Position numbers and translations under genes: made by a program. Of a stretch of DNA of 64,000 nucleotides, positions 30,590 to 43,312 are shown one piece after another. Source of the DNA: Kingdonia uniflora. Taxonomy: Eukaryota > Streptophyta > Magnoliopsida > Ranunculales > Circaeasteraceae. The DNA lies in NCBI GenBank assembly GCA_014058105.1, contig JACGCM010001844.1, forward strand, positions 3,596,001 to 3,660,000, given 5' to 3'. Under the pieces are notes generated by a model that saw only the letters and a program-made list of their open reading frames with translations, had not been told where the DNA came from and did no database searches. The number at the start of each line of letters is the position of its first letter. The first letter of the stretch is position 1.

Positions 30590-33500
30590 CCCCCTAAATT
30601 TTGAAGTTCAGTTAAGGCATCCATCACACGAACTTTCCCCAAATTCAGAAGGTCACAAAACATAAGTTTTGGTGCCCTCACAACAATAATTTCTCTTCCT
30701 TCATCTCATCTGTTCTTAGTAAGTACGCCAATTTTTTACATAACATGATCTAGGTATTCAGCCCGTACTAACTGCATTTCACACTTCACACCATTTTCGA
30801 TTATGTTATCATGAACCGTGTCTCTTTCTTTTTCAAGTTTCTTAATCTCAGACACAAAGAAAGTAAGCACTGTTGCAATTTCCTTATCATATACTTCATT
30901 TGCCACGAGCTTACCCATGTCAGGCACGGTGAGCTCTGCAATCCTTCCCCTTACCTCAATCAGCAATCTTTCCAATTTTTTACAACGATCTACCACCAGG
31001 GCATTCATCTCAATAAAAACTTTATTACGCGTTTCCATCACCATCATAAATTTATCCATTTGTCCCAACATAGCCAATGATTCCTCCATGAAAATTGGCC
31101 ATGGCATATCTAATCAACCTCTATGTTAAGATCTCGTTGGGCTGTCATAAGGTCTGCCTCTAATTTTTTATTCGAACTAGTCAGCTTCCCCACAGTCATT
31201 CAAAACTCCATAAGATCTAATTCTAATAGTTAAACTACATTATCTAAGTTCCCTATCCTAGCCCAATAAGTTTGTACCAAATCATTATGTTTCTTGTTAA
31301 CTTCCTCTAAATCCTTTTCTTTATTTTTAGCAACATTTCACATTCCTTTAAACTCTATGGCTCACTCATTTGCCTTCCTAACAGATGCTCGCAAACCGAC
31401 AAACTCCGCCTGTAACGTATTGATGTGAACCCAAGAGTATATAGTATCATTCTCTTATTTCATCAATATCACCAACAACTCTGTCAGCTTAGCTTGCACA
31501 GTTATTAATTCTAACTCTACTTGGTTACTCATTCCGAGATATTACTTATGTGACAATGAGCTTTTTCAATGTCCAAGTTCTTTTTTCACAACCTCATTCA
31601 ACTCCTCCATTTTTTCTTGTATACTTGCTAGTTTAGCCTCCTTTCTTCCCTTTTGTTCGGTTAAACGACCCACCGTACCTTACCCCTTGATCATCCTCAA
31701 CTCCATTTTTACATTTAACTCAGCAGTATTTTTAATGCTTCATGATGCTGGTTCAAATCAGCATTCAATCTTTTGTTCAAAATGAACAACTCCTCACACT
31801 AACTTTGAACCCCTTCTAGTTCAACCTGCATCAATAGTTTAATTTCACATACAAAACAGTTTGAGCATAAAACAGTTCACATATCATCAAACTTCTATAT
31901 CACTGTTCACCATTCATTCTCACAACTATTGTATGCGATCAATCTTACAACAACAAAATACTTAAGTACGATCGATCTATATTTCTATTTAGATATATTC
32001 TACCATCACATCTACATCCAAAACATAATACATCTATTTATTATCAAAATAGTACACCAAATATCTAAGGCATACGCAAGGTTTGAACAACATAGATAAC
32101 TTCATTTCATTTCCTCATTGAACTACTAGAAAACTATCCTCTATTCCCCAATCGTCTTGACCTGTCTACCTATATGTCCACAGGTACAACTAAGGTCACC
32201 ACCTCTTGCTGGTATTGTCTTTGCCATGAACGAGGTATAAAACCCTCCTTTGACAAATTTTGTATCAGTCTAAGAGCTGGTCTTTCAATACATTTTTGAG
32301 CCTCATCCTTCGTAAACCACATATTCTTAGCCTTTTTATTCTCTATATCAAAATCTTTCCCATAATCCATAACATACTTCCTAAATTCGTTATCCACCCT
32401 TGCCAACTCCCCTCCATAAAACTCAATCAAATTCTCTATATGACGTTCATGGTTTGTTTTAGCTACGACCTTTGCTCACGACGGATACAAATGCTCTTTT
32501 AATTGCATATGTGTTCCATACAGACGCTTATGAGTTTCCTTCTACAATACACCTAAAGCTTTTAAGTTCTCTTCCACCTTCTTTCTGCCAGTTATTTCTT
32601 TTGTCATTTGATTTGCTTAATGTATATTTTGTTTCGTACACCAATTCAGCGAGTTTTACAACTCGTTTAACTTACCCTCTAACTTCATTTGCACCAATCT
32701 CTGCTTTTTATTTATTTTGAAAAGCAAAATCCTTATTGATCTTTAATCTTACACAAAGCCAAGAGCATCAAGTAAGGGACCTATGCCACCTCATATTATA
32801 GGCATACCAGCTCGAACCAAAAAAAAATTTGCCTCTAAGCTATGATGATTACGTGCTTCTTGAGTTAAGAACCAAACTCGAGTTGGATGTGGTAGAACCC
32901 CCCTTTATCATAAGAGCTCTACATAAGCATCTTTTAACCCTCGTTCACTGTCTACTTCGGCCTTAAAATATAGTGTCAGAGTTTACAAAATCTTCTGACA
33001 CTTGGCTTTATCACTCGTATCAACGAAACATATCGAGTCATTAGATTTTTGTAATAACGCAAATCTATCCTCCTATTTTCTCAAAACCTCATCCTTCTCT
33101 ATTTTTATTTTTTGCATAACTACACTGTAAGTCAAATAATTCTTTAAAAAATTCCTCTGAATTAGATTTAAACTGCCTTCTCTCATATTCAATTTTATTT
33201 AATACCTGTAGAGTACGAGCCATGGAGTCCCCCACTCTACTTAACGTTCTTTTTATTGTGGTAATAGTTTTCCTCAACCACTCTATCTCCAACGCAGATT
33301 TCAAATATTATGTTATCAAATAAACATTCAAACAAGGCACAATAAACTTATGTCTATCAAATTTTACAGTTTCAAAACACACGGAAGCAGTCACATCAAA
33401 TTTAAAATAGCAAAAAATAGTTTGAACAGGGTACCACAGAATGAAATTAACTATTCTTGCCAATGTCTACCTTAGATAGTGACTCCACTCCGACACCAGT

Positions 33501-34341
33501 AACCCAAACTTTTTAAACTTGGGATGGGGGTACATCCATTAGAACAACATTATTTAAACCATTTCATCTTCAACATCATAAGGGAAAACTATCTCATGAT
33601 TCTTACCCTCTAGACCAAGAGAAATATTGGCCTCGGTTAACCCAAAATGATGATAGGACAGGATCAGATGGTCTCAGCAAACCTTTATCACCTCCACATC
33701 TTACCCTAGAGTCTTTTTGCGCTCAAACATGTGCACACGCAGCTCCTCAACGCCTTTCACCACTTCCGCTGTTCTCCCTTTCTCCATCTTGAGCTCCTCA
33801 TCGACCTCCTTCAACCGGACTATTTGAGCATCGAACTTCTGCCAAAGCTCTAAATACTCCTGTTTGAGTTGTCAATACAATAAACAGAGCCATCAATAGA
33901 TACATACCTGCATTGTTTGCTCTTGAAATACGACTTCGAACTACCTTGGATTAGTCCCAGCCATGTTAAAATAGCTTTGTTGTACAACCCTCAGCTTGGT
34001 CATACCTTTAGCCCAAGTTCGGTCACTACCTTTGACCTCATATTGTTTCTATTTTAAGAAATAGTCTTTTCTATCTCTTATGGAATGACCTTACTCACTG
34101 TCTGCTGCTCTACAGCATCCGGGACAGCCAGCTTGTCACTCTTTTCCCCCTGGACTGCCTGTACAGAAGAATGATAAGATTCTTCCAGCATTCTTTTCGC
34201 CCTACAGAACTTCTGCTGTCTGCTCAAACTTCTTGGCAGAGGCGGGGGGATACCAGTCAAACCCCCTTGAAAATGAATGTCCATGTTCACAACATTCCCA
34301 ACACCTCTTGACCAACCATAGCCCATTTTTCGTGAGCTCAT
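30590..34341 (-). pseudogene. antisense coiled-coil gene of element A, eroded
   Basis: Minus-strand pieces in order: a basic N-terminal segment (34,341-34,078: SLSRQQKFCRAKRMLEES), then several coiled-coil segments at 33,304-33,089 (KIEYERRQFKSNSEEFFKEL), 32,430-32,170 (ENKKAKNMWFTKDEAQKCIE), and 31,107-30,736 (EIKKLEKERDTVHDNIIENG). Between them the sequence keeps Leu/Lys/Glu-rich character but has many stops. No clear gypsy-type N-terminal domain is left. Position, strand and architecture match the antisense genes of B and E, which suggests the same origin. Not functional as it stands. Confidence 0.5.
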
Positions 34342-34489
34342 TAAACCTTTGGAACTTTGGAGTCCACTCTTTTATCCCTATGGATATTTAACTCCCTAAG
34401 CACTTGCTTTTACTCGACCTTTTCACGGGCTACGCAGTCAAATAAGCTCATTTTTGTAGTAGCATATTTCCCATATTCGATAAAGTAAA

Positions 34490-34892
34490 GATAGAAGAAC
34501 TTAGTCAAAGGTATATGATCATTCGAGAAGATGCCAAGTCCACGCCTATAGATCTAGAGCCATTACAAGGGATCCGCGAAATTCGCCCACTACCCATTAA
34601 ATCACGAGAACATTTATTTTGTAAACTGCTCATATTCATTATAAATACAGGCAAAACTTTAGTAAAAATCCATTCGTAACTTTACTATTCTTCCACAATT
34701 TTACGTCTTTATATTCATCAATTGTAATAACTAGTATCTATTAGATTTGTAAACCTAAATCCTCCTTGAGGTAATGGTTTTTCTCAGGTTTTATTGGGTT
34801 TCTACGTAAAAACTAGCTTGTTCAAGATTATAGTTATAATTTCCATATAGAAGTATTGGCGAAGTCGACCATCTGGAAAACACGTCATTATA
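34490..34892 (+). repeat. LTR of element C (related to B)
   Basis: It shares with LTR B the segments CATTCGAGAAG, GATCCGCGAAATTCGCCCAC, the TATAAATA box, TCAATTGTAATAACTAGTA, CTCCTTGAGGTAATGG and TTTCTACGTAAAAACTAG. The end (CACGTCATTATA) and the following primer binding site are degenerate. The left limit is approximate. Confidence 0.75.
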
Positions 34893-34914
34893 GTTTTTTC
34901 AGGAACAGCTTTGG

Positions 34915-36597
34915 GATCAGGACCTGATAGATAAAATCAAAGAAATGATTAGAAGCTCGCAGACAAACAGAGGAATATGAACCACAGAAGTACCTCCGAC
35001 GTTCAGAGGAATCATGAGGTAATCCCTATACCCACCCTTCCAAAAACCATGAATCTGCACAATGATGCAGCCAAACTTTAAAAGAAAATAGAATCTGATA
35101 GGGCTCAGCAACTCGAGGATCAGAGAATCCATGCCCAAGCCCTCCAAGTCGAGAGAGATAAAAGAAGAAAAGCCCTGGAACAACAGAGTAGAACGCATCA
35201 AAAAGAGATGGAAAGTCTTCAAAAACAGCAGGATCGAGCCACAGTTTGACAAGTTTTACCTCTGCTACCACGAAGTGGGCATCGATGCAGAGCTTTCCAG
35301 CGAGAAGAAAGACAAAGGGAAGATCGAGATAGAACTTTGAGATTACGGTCAAGGAACATGGATAGAGTATCCTGACATTTTGGTTTAACATCATCAGCAT
35401 CGATGACTCATGAAAACTGACATATGTGTCTGCAAACACCACCACCTACGGTGAGATGACCAGTAAGAGAATGACAAGTCTACAAAGGACAAGAAGATTT
35501 TGATCCTCAAGCTGTAATTGTACCAAATACTCTACAGCAGTTCATTACCATGAATGATCTCAACAATAGGATCCAGCAGGCAATCTACTCTGACAATCCA
35601 AGTCAAAGATCTGCTCAGGATAGGATCGAGACGACCCCCATTTCTCCTTACCACTAAGTCATGCCAATTCCAGACATCTTTCATATGCCAATGTTTTATC
35701 AATACGCGGGCCTCACTAGTCCTCTCACCTATGTCCGTCACTTCAAAGCGGCAGTCTGCCAATACTCCAAACTTGATCACATGTTATGCCAACTGTTCAA
35801 CATGAGCCTTAAGGAAAAACCTCTCAGATGGCTTCACACTATTCCTGACGGTTCGATAACCAGCTTTAGCCAGTTATAATAGCTTTTCGAGTTAAGCAAC
35901 ACACATGCTAAGGAGCAGGAAATCATAGTCGATTCATTGTTCTTTTTTGAGAAAGGTGTAAAAGAAACCTTAGAAAGCTTTTACAAGCGTTTCCTTCAAG
36001 AAATAAGAAAAATTGGGAATTCAGATCCAAAAATCGTCGTACCAACATTCACCTCTGCACTCCATATTGATTCCAAGGTTTGCAAAGAGTTTACCCTTCA
36101 CAACCCAAGATAGTAATAGAAATGATTGATGTGGTGAATAACTACATCAAACTCGAGCAGTCCAAGAAAGATAAAATGAAAAGCTCCTCGGTCAATCATA
36201 CCAACGATGTGTTCTCTTCACCACCCCCAAAGCCAATGAGTAATGGGGTTAGTAAATAGTGTGGATAAACTACCGACAACATTAGGAAGAGAGACTGGAA
36301 AAAAGATAGACCCATCCCAGTCCTGCCTCCTTTGACAACCATGCTCTCCTCCATTTTACCAATAATAAAGGGAGATGAGTTGTTTTGAGAAGCTCAAGAA
36401 ATTCTGGATGTCCTAAAAAAACCTATATGCCCATATCATAAAGTCCATAGCCATGAGACTGATAACTGTTACTCTCTGAAATAGATTTTTCACAGCATTC
36501 TACTCACAGGAAGACTCCATGAGTACGTAGTCGATGTCCAGGAGTTTCTCAACGAGGAGACAAAAAGAAAAGAAGTCAAACAAGTTCGAATCATTTA
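34915..36597 (+). pseudogene. gag of element C, truncated
   Basis: The same gag as in B: FITMNDLNNRIQQAIYSDN, MPIPDIFHMPMFYQYAGLT, YVRHFKAAVCQYSKLDHML, LFNMSLKEKPLRWLHTIPDG, FELSNTHAKEQEIIVDSLFF, ESFYKRFLQEIRKIGNSD and DPKIVVPTFTSALHIDSKV. Conservation lets the two copies be aligned through the basic linker up to GRLHEYVVDVQEFLNEET. At about 36,597 it breaks off into the Mutator-like region. No protease or pol is present. Confidence 0.85.
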
Positions 36598-37170
36598 AAA
36601 AAAGATTATCACGCCACGTGTCCAAATTTAATTCCTCGATGTACAGACGTCATTACCATTTCGAGACGTGTACCGCATACACTGTCGCCATTTCATGCAT
36701 TTGTTGTCATTTGTTACAAGAAAATTTGTCATACTTTCAACCATCAGTTATATTAAATCATGCAGACTATGTCACCATCAGTTATATTATTTAGTATTTG
36801 TTTACTATTGTTTAGGGTTAGGTAACACGTGTGATTCATACGATTTCGTCTGGCTTTTAGCGCCAAAAACTATCCCCATTCCTCAAATACTTTCTTCTTA
36901 CACGACGACTGCAAAGACCGCAAAAACCATAAAAACCATCCCGATTTTACACATTGTGCGTGTAATTGACAATCGTAAAAATTATACCGGTAGCAGAAAC
37001 TATTTTATCCTAATCATCGTGATTTTATACATCGTGTGTGTGTGTGTGTGATTTTAGTATTATTTAAGTGATAAATCATCTGTGTGACTACTGCCTACCA
37101 AGTATTTGATTAAAGTCTAGTTAACTACTACCTACCAAGTGTTGGATTAAACTCTACTTTTTCTTTTACA
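36598..37170. other. 5' non-coding region of the ULP1 gene
   Basis: It contains a CACGCCACGTGTCC box near 36,608 (G-box-like CACGTG), TCATTTGT words, a GGTAACACGTGTG box near 36,820 and a (GT)n run at 37,031-37,050. It probably holds the promoter of the ULP1 gene. Two near-copies of CTACTGCCTACCAAGTATTTGAT / CTACTACCTACCAAGTGTTGGAT lie at 37,087 and 37,125. Confidence 0.4.
37031..37050. repeat. (GT)n microsatellite
   Basis: A short TGTGTGTGTG run in the presumed upstream region of the ULP1 gene. Confidence 0.85.
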
Positions 37171-39897
37171 ATGAAGTCTGATAAAGAAGTAAATGAGCAA
37201 TTTGATGAGGTAAACCAAATGCAGGAGGGTGGAGCCAAGAAGGGCACCTCTAATACTAAAAATTATACCTCTCGGTGTACAGGAGTAGGACTTTACAAAA
37301 TGTTTATAGCTCTGCCTAAAGAGGAGAATGGTGCTCTTCATACCACATACTTTACACCGTTACTGTTGATTGATCTAATAACGATAATGTCGACGTTGGT
37401 TGTAGAAATATTCGATCGTCATCTCGGTGATATGAAGTTTCAATTTGGGAAGACTATAATTCATATAAGATCTATTTATGTTTGCAAAATTTTAGGGCTA
37501 AGCATCTCTTCTATTGCAGATGAGTTCTTATTTATTGATACTGAGCATATAACAAATTTTAGAAAGAGCCGATTCCCCAAGAAGAAGAATACATATGGGT
37601 TGAAGGAGATTGGCGGGGATTTAACATAGGCAAAATTGGAAAGACATCATGGTAAGGTTCTAATTTGTCATTAGTTTGGTCTGTTTTATCATAATTCTTT
37701 ATTGTATTTGTCACCCCAAAAATTTATGTATTGTATTTACCATTTTTGGGTCATTATTTTCAAAGGTTTTTTCATTATATTGTGTATTTCTTTGGCATTT
37801 TATACCCATTCTTCGATTAAATTTGTTAAAAATTATACTATCCTTTCTCCTCCCGAATAAGGGGAGAAATGTTGAGGTAAAGTATGTTGATCTGGTAAAT
37901 GATCTAGTATAGTTTAACAGATTCCCCTGGGGTGATCAAGTTTAGAATTTCTTCTGGCGTTTAATAGTGGAGTTTGCCAAATATCAATCGGCCCCTGATA
38001 AAAAATTAAATAAATATTTATCACTTTACGGATGTACATGGGTGTTGATGATATGTACTTTCCCCTCTATTCCTAGCCTAAAGTTTCCAAGAATTCATGA
38101 ATCTAAATATTTGTTCCCTAAGTTGCAGGGTAATAGCTATGAAGGCGTCTGAAACTGACATGCAGCAAGAACTTGAACAAGAGGCCATGGTAATCTTCCA
38201 TTCCTTGTATAAATGATTTATTTTATTGCTTCCTTCACATTTAATTTAGATTTCGTATCATTTTATTTGCTTAGGTTTAGCATTTTGTATCGTCTTCTTG
38301 TCATTTGATTAACTTCCTTCACTATCATTATTAAGTCCATTTTTTGTCATCTATTTTATACCAATTGTCATTGTTAGACTTTTTCAGTCATTTCAAAATT
38401 ATGCTTTTTCATCTGTTTAAATATTTCAGAGAAATTACATCGAAGCACCTGTAATCGACGGTGCACCTACAATCAAACCACCGACAGTCGGTGTACCAAC
38501 GATTGGTAGCAGTTCTTCCGCCACTGAGATCGGAGCTGTAGTGGCTAAGGTATGCTTCTAGTTGGAGGACCATGGTAAAATGTTACAGAAGGTGGAGGAC
38601 CATGGTAAATATGTCGTAGAACCATGGTAAAATGTTAGAACGAAATTCAATGTCAGCAGTTAAAGACAATTCTCTACCACTTGGAGATGGTACTCTACTC
38701 CTTGGGAAGTACCAGATCTCTACTCCTGAGAAAACTGCAAAATGCAAGCGAGAAGAACAAGATAATGAGAAAGAAGATGGGAAAAGGAAGAAGGCGGAGC
38801 CAAGAACCTCACAAAGAGAGCTTCAACGAAAAAATCAAAAGATTGAAGAGAAAGAAAAAGGGTAAGAGAGAAAGGGATAAGGAAGAAGAACATGGAAAGA
38901 AACACAAGGCGAATGCCAAGAAGAAGAACAAGAAGGCAGAAGAAGCTGATGCGCCCCTGAAGAAAAAAAATTCAAGGCACGAAGAAAAGGGATCTCACAG
39001 ATGAACAATTTGATCATGTCCTACTAATCTTTTTAAAATCCCAAATCCCCAAGAAGGCTAATAGACTACCAAGGAAGAGACGGGCAGAATTCCCAGAACT
39101 TGAGGAAATTTAATCAACTGCAAAATATTTAATTCAGCAAGTTATACCTGGAGAGGGATTGGAGGTGGTAAAAGATTTAATGGTACATGATGAAGTTGAA
39201 GTTGTAAGGGAAGTAAATTTAGAAGCGATATAGTCTGAATATGGTGGTGATCATCTAGAGGTATCATCCGTTTGCGACTTTTTATCATTGATATCATTTT
39301 ATTTGACATTTGATTTTCAAAAAATTAGCATTTACTTTATGAACTATGTCATTTGCTCATAATTTTTTGGCATTTGTTCGGATATCTTTGTCATTCGATT
39401 TTCCAGAATTTTCATTGGTTCTGAAGTCTTCGTTTAATTTATTTCTTGTATGTGAAGTGGAAGAAGGGTTATGAAAAAGATGATAAAAATAAGAAAGATG
39501 ATGATAATGAGAAATGTGACAAGGAGAATGTTAAATCTGTTGAAGAAGAACAACCTCAAGTTGTTGAAGAAGAAGAAGTTGAAGAAATATTTATCTAACA
39601 TTTGTTTTAAGCTATCTATCATATTTGTTACTACTCTGTCATTTTTTTATTTAATTTTATCATTCGCAGTATGTATATCCTATTTTACAGATGGAGGATT
39701 CAGAACAACAAACTGTAGTGGTGCATTATGATGAGAAAAAAATGTAGTGGAAGAAGCCAATGAGGTAGTCAATGAGGCATTTAACTAATATTTGTTTGTA
39801 TTGAGCTATCCATAATATTCTCATCACCTATCCATACAGTTTTTAATTTGTTTCTTCTTTACCATTTGGTGTGCAGACTATGGTAGTAAAAGCTGAT

Positions 39898-40524
39898 GTA
39901 GTATTCTTCAACCAGGAGGAAGTTGTTGATGAAGCTTATCAGGTAACTTATCATTTATTTGCTAGTAACTTCTCATTTTCTTCTATTTATTTTACAATAT
40001 CTTGTATCACTATTATCATTTGTAGTCTGTTTATTTATAGACTGGTGCAGACCAAAGAACTATTGTATCTGTCGGCGAGCAGACTATAGAGATTACAAAA
40101 TCTGAAGTAGTATTTTCCTACTATGAGGAAGATGTTGACGAAGCCAATCAATTAACTTATCATTTGTTTGCTGGTAACGATTTATTTTCTTCTATTTATT
40201 TTACCATATCTTGTATCACTATTATCATTTGTAGTATGTTTATTTATAGACTAGTACAGACCAAAGAACTGTTGTATCTGTCGACGAGCAGACTATGGAG
40301 GTTACAAAACCTGAAGTAGTATTTTCCTATAATGAGGAAGATGTTGATGAAGCCAATCAATTAATTTATCATTTTTTTGCTGGCAACGATTCATTTTCTT
40401 CTATTCACTTTCCCATATCTTGTATCACTTTTACCATTTGTAGTTTGATTATTTACAGACTAGTATAGACCAAACAACTAGTTTATATGTAGAGAAACAT
40501 AGTAAATAGGAGGTTGTTGAAGGC
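39898..40524 (+). repeat. 209-bp exon-intron unit in three tandem copies
   Basis: GTAGTATTC/TTT..GAGGA starts at 39,898, 40,107 and 40,316, giving a period of 209 bases. Each unit has a 111-base exon part (37 codons, acidic: TKPEVVFSYNEEDVDEANQ) and a 98-base intron part ending TTATTTATAG or TTATTTACAG. Unit 1 has the donor CAG-GTAACTTATC; units 2 and 3 read CAATTAACTTATC and CAATTAATTTATC, so their GT is lost. Confidence 0.85.
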
Positions 40525-40724
40525 AAGGATGATGATGATGGAACTTCACAGAAAAAACCAGACCCTATGAAAATAATAAAAGAAATGGTTGTTGACCAAA
40601 CCAATGTACAAAGCACTTTTAAACCAAACAACTGGTTTATTACTCATTCTCATGTAATATGCACTTTATATTTCATTTTCTTATTTGATGACATATTTGA
40701 TCCAACTTGTTTTAATGGAGTCAG

Positions 40725-41484
40725 TGTAGTAGCCTACTAGCAGCCTTCAAGCTCCAGTCGAATACTCGAAGGCCACATCGAAGCCTACCTGATTACCTCG
40801 AAGCCCAATCAATTCATAAACAAGCTTTCCGAGACTACACGAAGATGAAGCCTCGAAGACAAAGCCTCAACTATGGACAAGCCTCGAAGATGAAGACAGA
40901 TCCGTCAGCACACGAACTCCACATCAGCATCAGAAACACTTCGACCGTATTCATACGTGGTCAAAGGCAGACAGCCAGCTCACCAAACAAGAACGGCAGC
41001 GTTGTTGGTCCTAACAACTACAGTGACAGAACCAATAACGGCTACAGTGCCAGGGTACAGTACCAGACCTGATATTTATAGCGTCAACACCAACTTTGGG
41101 ATACCCGCCTGATACCCAAAAGATACTCAGAGGGTATATTTGTAATTTGACCTCCTATGATGACTCAGCCCTTCCTATGTTCTACAAATAGGAGGGAGGG
41201 GGAATCATAGAGAGGTTACAAAATCTCTCCCCTGGACCCTTACAGTTTACCTTCGATTACCTTGTAAATTACCCAGCATTCGAACCTTTGACTACTCGAC
41301 AGTAATATCAAGTCCTTTAAAAACCATTATCAGAGGTCGTGGAGTGACCCATTCTAGGCCTCCACGTAATTGTATTGTCAGTAGATTATTAGTACTATAG
41401 ATTATATGCTTGATTCCTTTGATAGAAGATAAACCCTGTGGTCTAAGAGCCAACTTTCCATCCTTGCGAAGTTAGGGCCCTACA
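40725..41484 (+). mobile_element. solo LTR (760 bp) inserted in the ULP1 gene
   Basis: It begins TGTAGTAGCC and ends GGGCCCTACA, so the ends form the short inverted repeat TGTAG/CTACA. It is flanked by a perfect 5-bp duplication GTCAG at 40,720-40,724 and 41,485-41,489. It has no coding capacity, a TATA-like CTACAAATAGGAGGG near 41,182, and repeated CCTCGAAG words in its left third. No second LTR or internal region is present, so it is most simply the product of recombination between two LTRs. The orientation is not certain; plus is assumed from the TATA-like motif. Confidence 0.85.
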
Positions 41485-43312
41485 GTCAGAAGTGGATGTT
41501 ACCTTAAAGAAGAGGCATATACTTACTACGAAGATATTATTGATAAATCTACCAAATTTACTATTCAAATGAGCCTATTGCATAGTCACCATGAAGAGTT
41601 GCTTCCTGGTGTATTATACGAATCATTTATTGAAATACACATCTCCCAGGATGAGAAAAATTAGGTGGGCCAAGTTTGGTCACTGAGGAAGGATGAATTA
41701 TCTCCCAAAGCTAAGGTCTATAATACGAGTACCTATAGGTGGATAGGTAAAGAAACTGTTTACTTTTACGCTCTCTACACCTTATATTCAAACCAATAGT
41801 TGGACAATGTGGTATTTATATCATTTATTTATTTTCCTCTATCATTTATTGGGTTATCCCTGTCATATATATCATTTTGTTAGAAAACTATTATTTCTTC
41901 AAGAGTCTCTACAATTTGTTTTCAAATTGTCTATCCTTTTTTATTGTACTTTGGCATTTCTTTATATAGAAGTTTTCCTTGAACTTTATCATTTGTTTTG
42001 ACGTTGTTGTCATTTGCATTTATAAAATTTATTATTTGTGGTCTATAATTACTAATTGTCTTTTTTTGTTCAGGTCGTTAATATTTACATTAAAGCCCAG
42101 ATTCAATATTTTTATTCACAACATCATGCTCGCCCAGCAAAAGAAAATATTGTGTTGCCAGATGTCTATTCCAATTAAATTATAGGTAGGGCTTTTATTG
42201 TTTGGACTTGTATTATGTCCTCTCCAGCAGGTGTGGAATTGAAGAAGAAATCAATTTGGGAACAAATTACTTCTATGCAATGGGAATCTATAGTTTCCCG
42301 TTACTTCCATCGAAAAGATTTGAAAATGATCAATTTGAAATTAATACTTATTCCCTGGAATCTCAATGACAACCACTGGGTCATTTGTGTTGTGTCCTTT
42401 ATGGGAAGAAAAATATGCATCTTTGATCCACCGGTGGATGCGAAAATTGTAAATGCACAGAAGAAGAAGTTATCTCCAATACACCCGCGTATTGAAGATC
42501 AGCTATCAACAATCCTCCTGAAAATGTTGATATAGGCAGATTTTGTTGATCGTAGTAGTCCCCCTACTTGTTCAGAGGTAAGAACTTATGGTGTGAACTC
42601 CAGATGGACAACTCATTTTGGGGAGTGTCCAATACAGCCAAATAGTTGTGACTGCAGGATCTATAGGCTTATCTTTATTAACAATATCCTAAGATGGATG
42701 AGATTTCCAGATCTGATAGACGGTGATGAATGTCATCACACAATTGCTTATAACATATTGAGGCTGGGAGTTAAGCCGGAGGAGATTTGTAAACTTTGAC
42801 ATCCATTTTGTTGTAAAGTATAATTTCTGTAGATTTGTAAAGTTATAAACAGTTATGAATATCATTTACTTATATGATCTTTATCATTTGGTATATCTTC
42901 TTTGTCATTCATTTATGACATATATTTTATTTTGCTAGAATGGAGTCAGAATGTAGTCTGTCTAGTTGGATGTATTTGTCATCCACTGATAAATCATTTT
43001 CCATTTGTGTTAGCAATCTTTTGTCACCTTTTAATGCAATAGTTGTCATCTAATTTTGAATTTTTTGTGTGAAACATGTACAAGTTGAATGTTACGTACG
43101 GGGGAGTAACACAATTAGAATGCATGATGTATAAAATAAATTTGCAGGTATTTCTTATATTTTCCTTTGACTATGGTTTATGGGTAACACAAATGTGTTT
43201 AAGAGTATTAATTAGATTTTGTAATCCCAAAAACTCAAACTATGTTTATAAAAGCCTATATTGTTACCATCAAATATATCATAACACAACTTCCTTTTCA
43301 TCATTTTCTTCA

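Larger units (their letters stand above)
14935..34490 (+). mobile_element. Tat-lineage Ty3/Gypsy element A, split by nested element B
   Basis: The order is 5' LTR, primer binding site, gag, protease, RT, RNase H, archaeal-type second RNase H (interrupted at 19,787 by element B and resuming at 28,665), integrase (to 30,084), a short tandem repeat and an antisense gene to about 34,341. The second RNase H together with an antisense gene places it in the Tat lineage. No 3' LTR of the A type was found; element C's LTR begins where it would be expected, so the 3' end was probably lost. All coding regions contain stops and frame changes. Confidence 0.8.
37171..42799 (+). pseudogene. ULP1/SENP-type SUMO protease gene of the Mutator-like element, multi-exon
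   Basis: Exon 1 (37,171 to a GTAAGG donor near 37,651) carries the plant-specific N-terminal domain (TTYFTPLLLIDLITIMSTLV, RSIYVCKILGLSISS). Exon 2 (to about 38,200) has VKYVDLVNDLV, FAKYQSAPDKKLNKYLSLYG and CTWVLMICTFPSIP. Exon 3 (38,431-38,550) encodes APTIKPPTVGVPTIGSSSS. Lys/Glu-rich exons (38,740-39,010) look like nuclear signals, followed by a triplicated exon and, after a solo LTR, acidic exons. The C48 catalytic domain (42,070-42,799) has VVNIYIKAQIQYF, the His in NDNHWVICVVSF, the Asp in IFDPPVD and the Cys in CPIQPNSCDCRIY. The triad is intact but stops lie in exons 1, 2 and before the last exon (TAG near 42,534). It would remove SUMO-like tags in the nucleus. Confidence 0.75.

Noticed and set aside
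34490..34892. LTR C as the 3' LTR of element A
   Set aside because: Its sequence matches LTR B and not LTR A, and it is followed by a B-type gag, so it is the 5' LTR of a separate element.
34917..35445. Minus-strand frames with hydrophobic stretches suggesting membrane proteins
   Set aside because: They are shadows of the gag gene of element C, which aligns with gag of element B on the plus strand.
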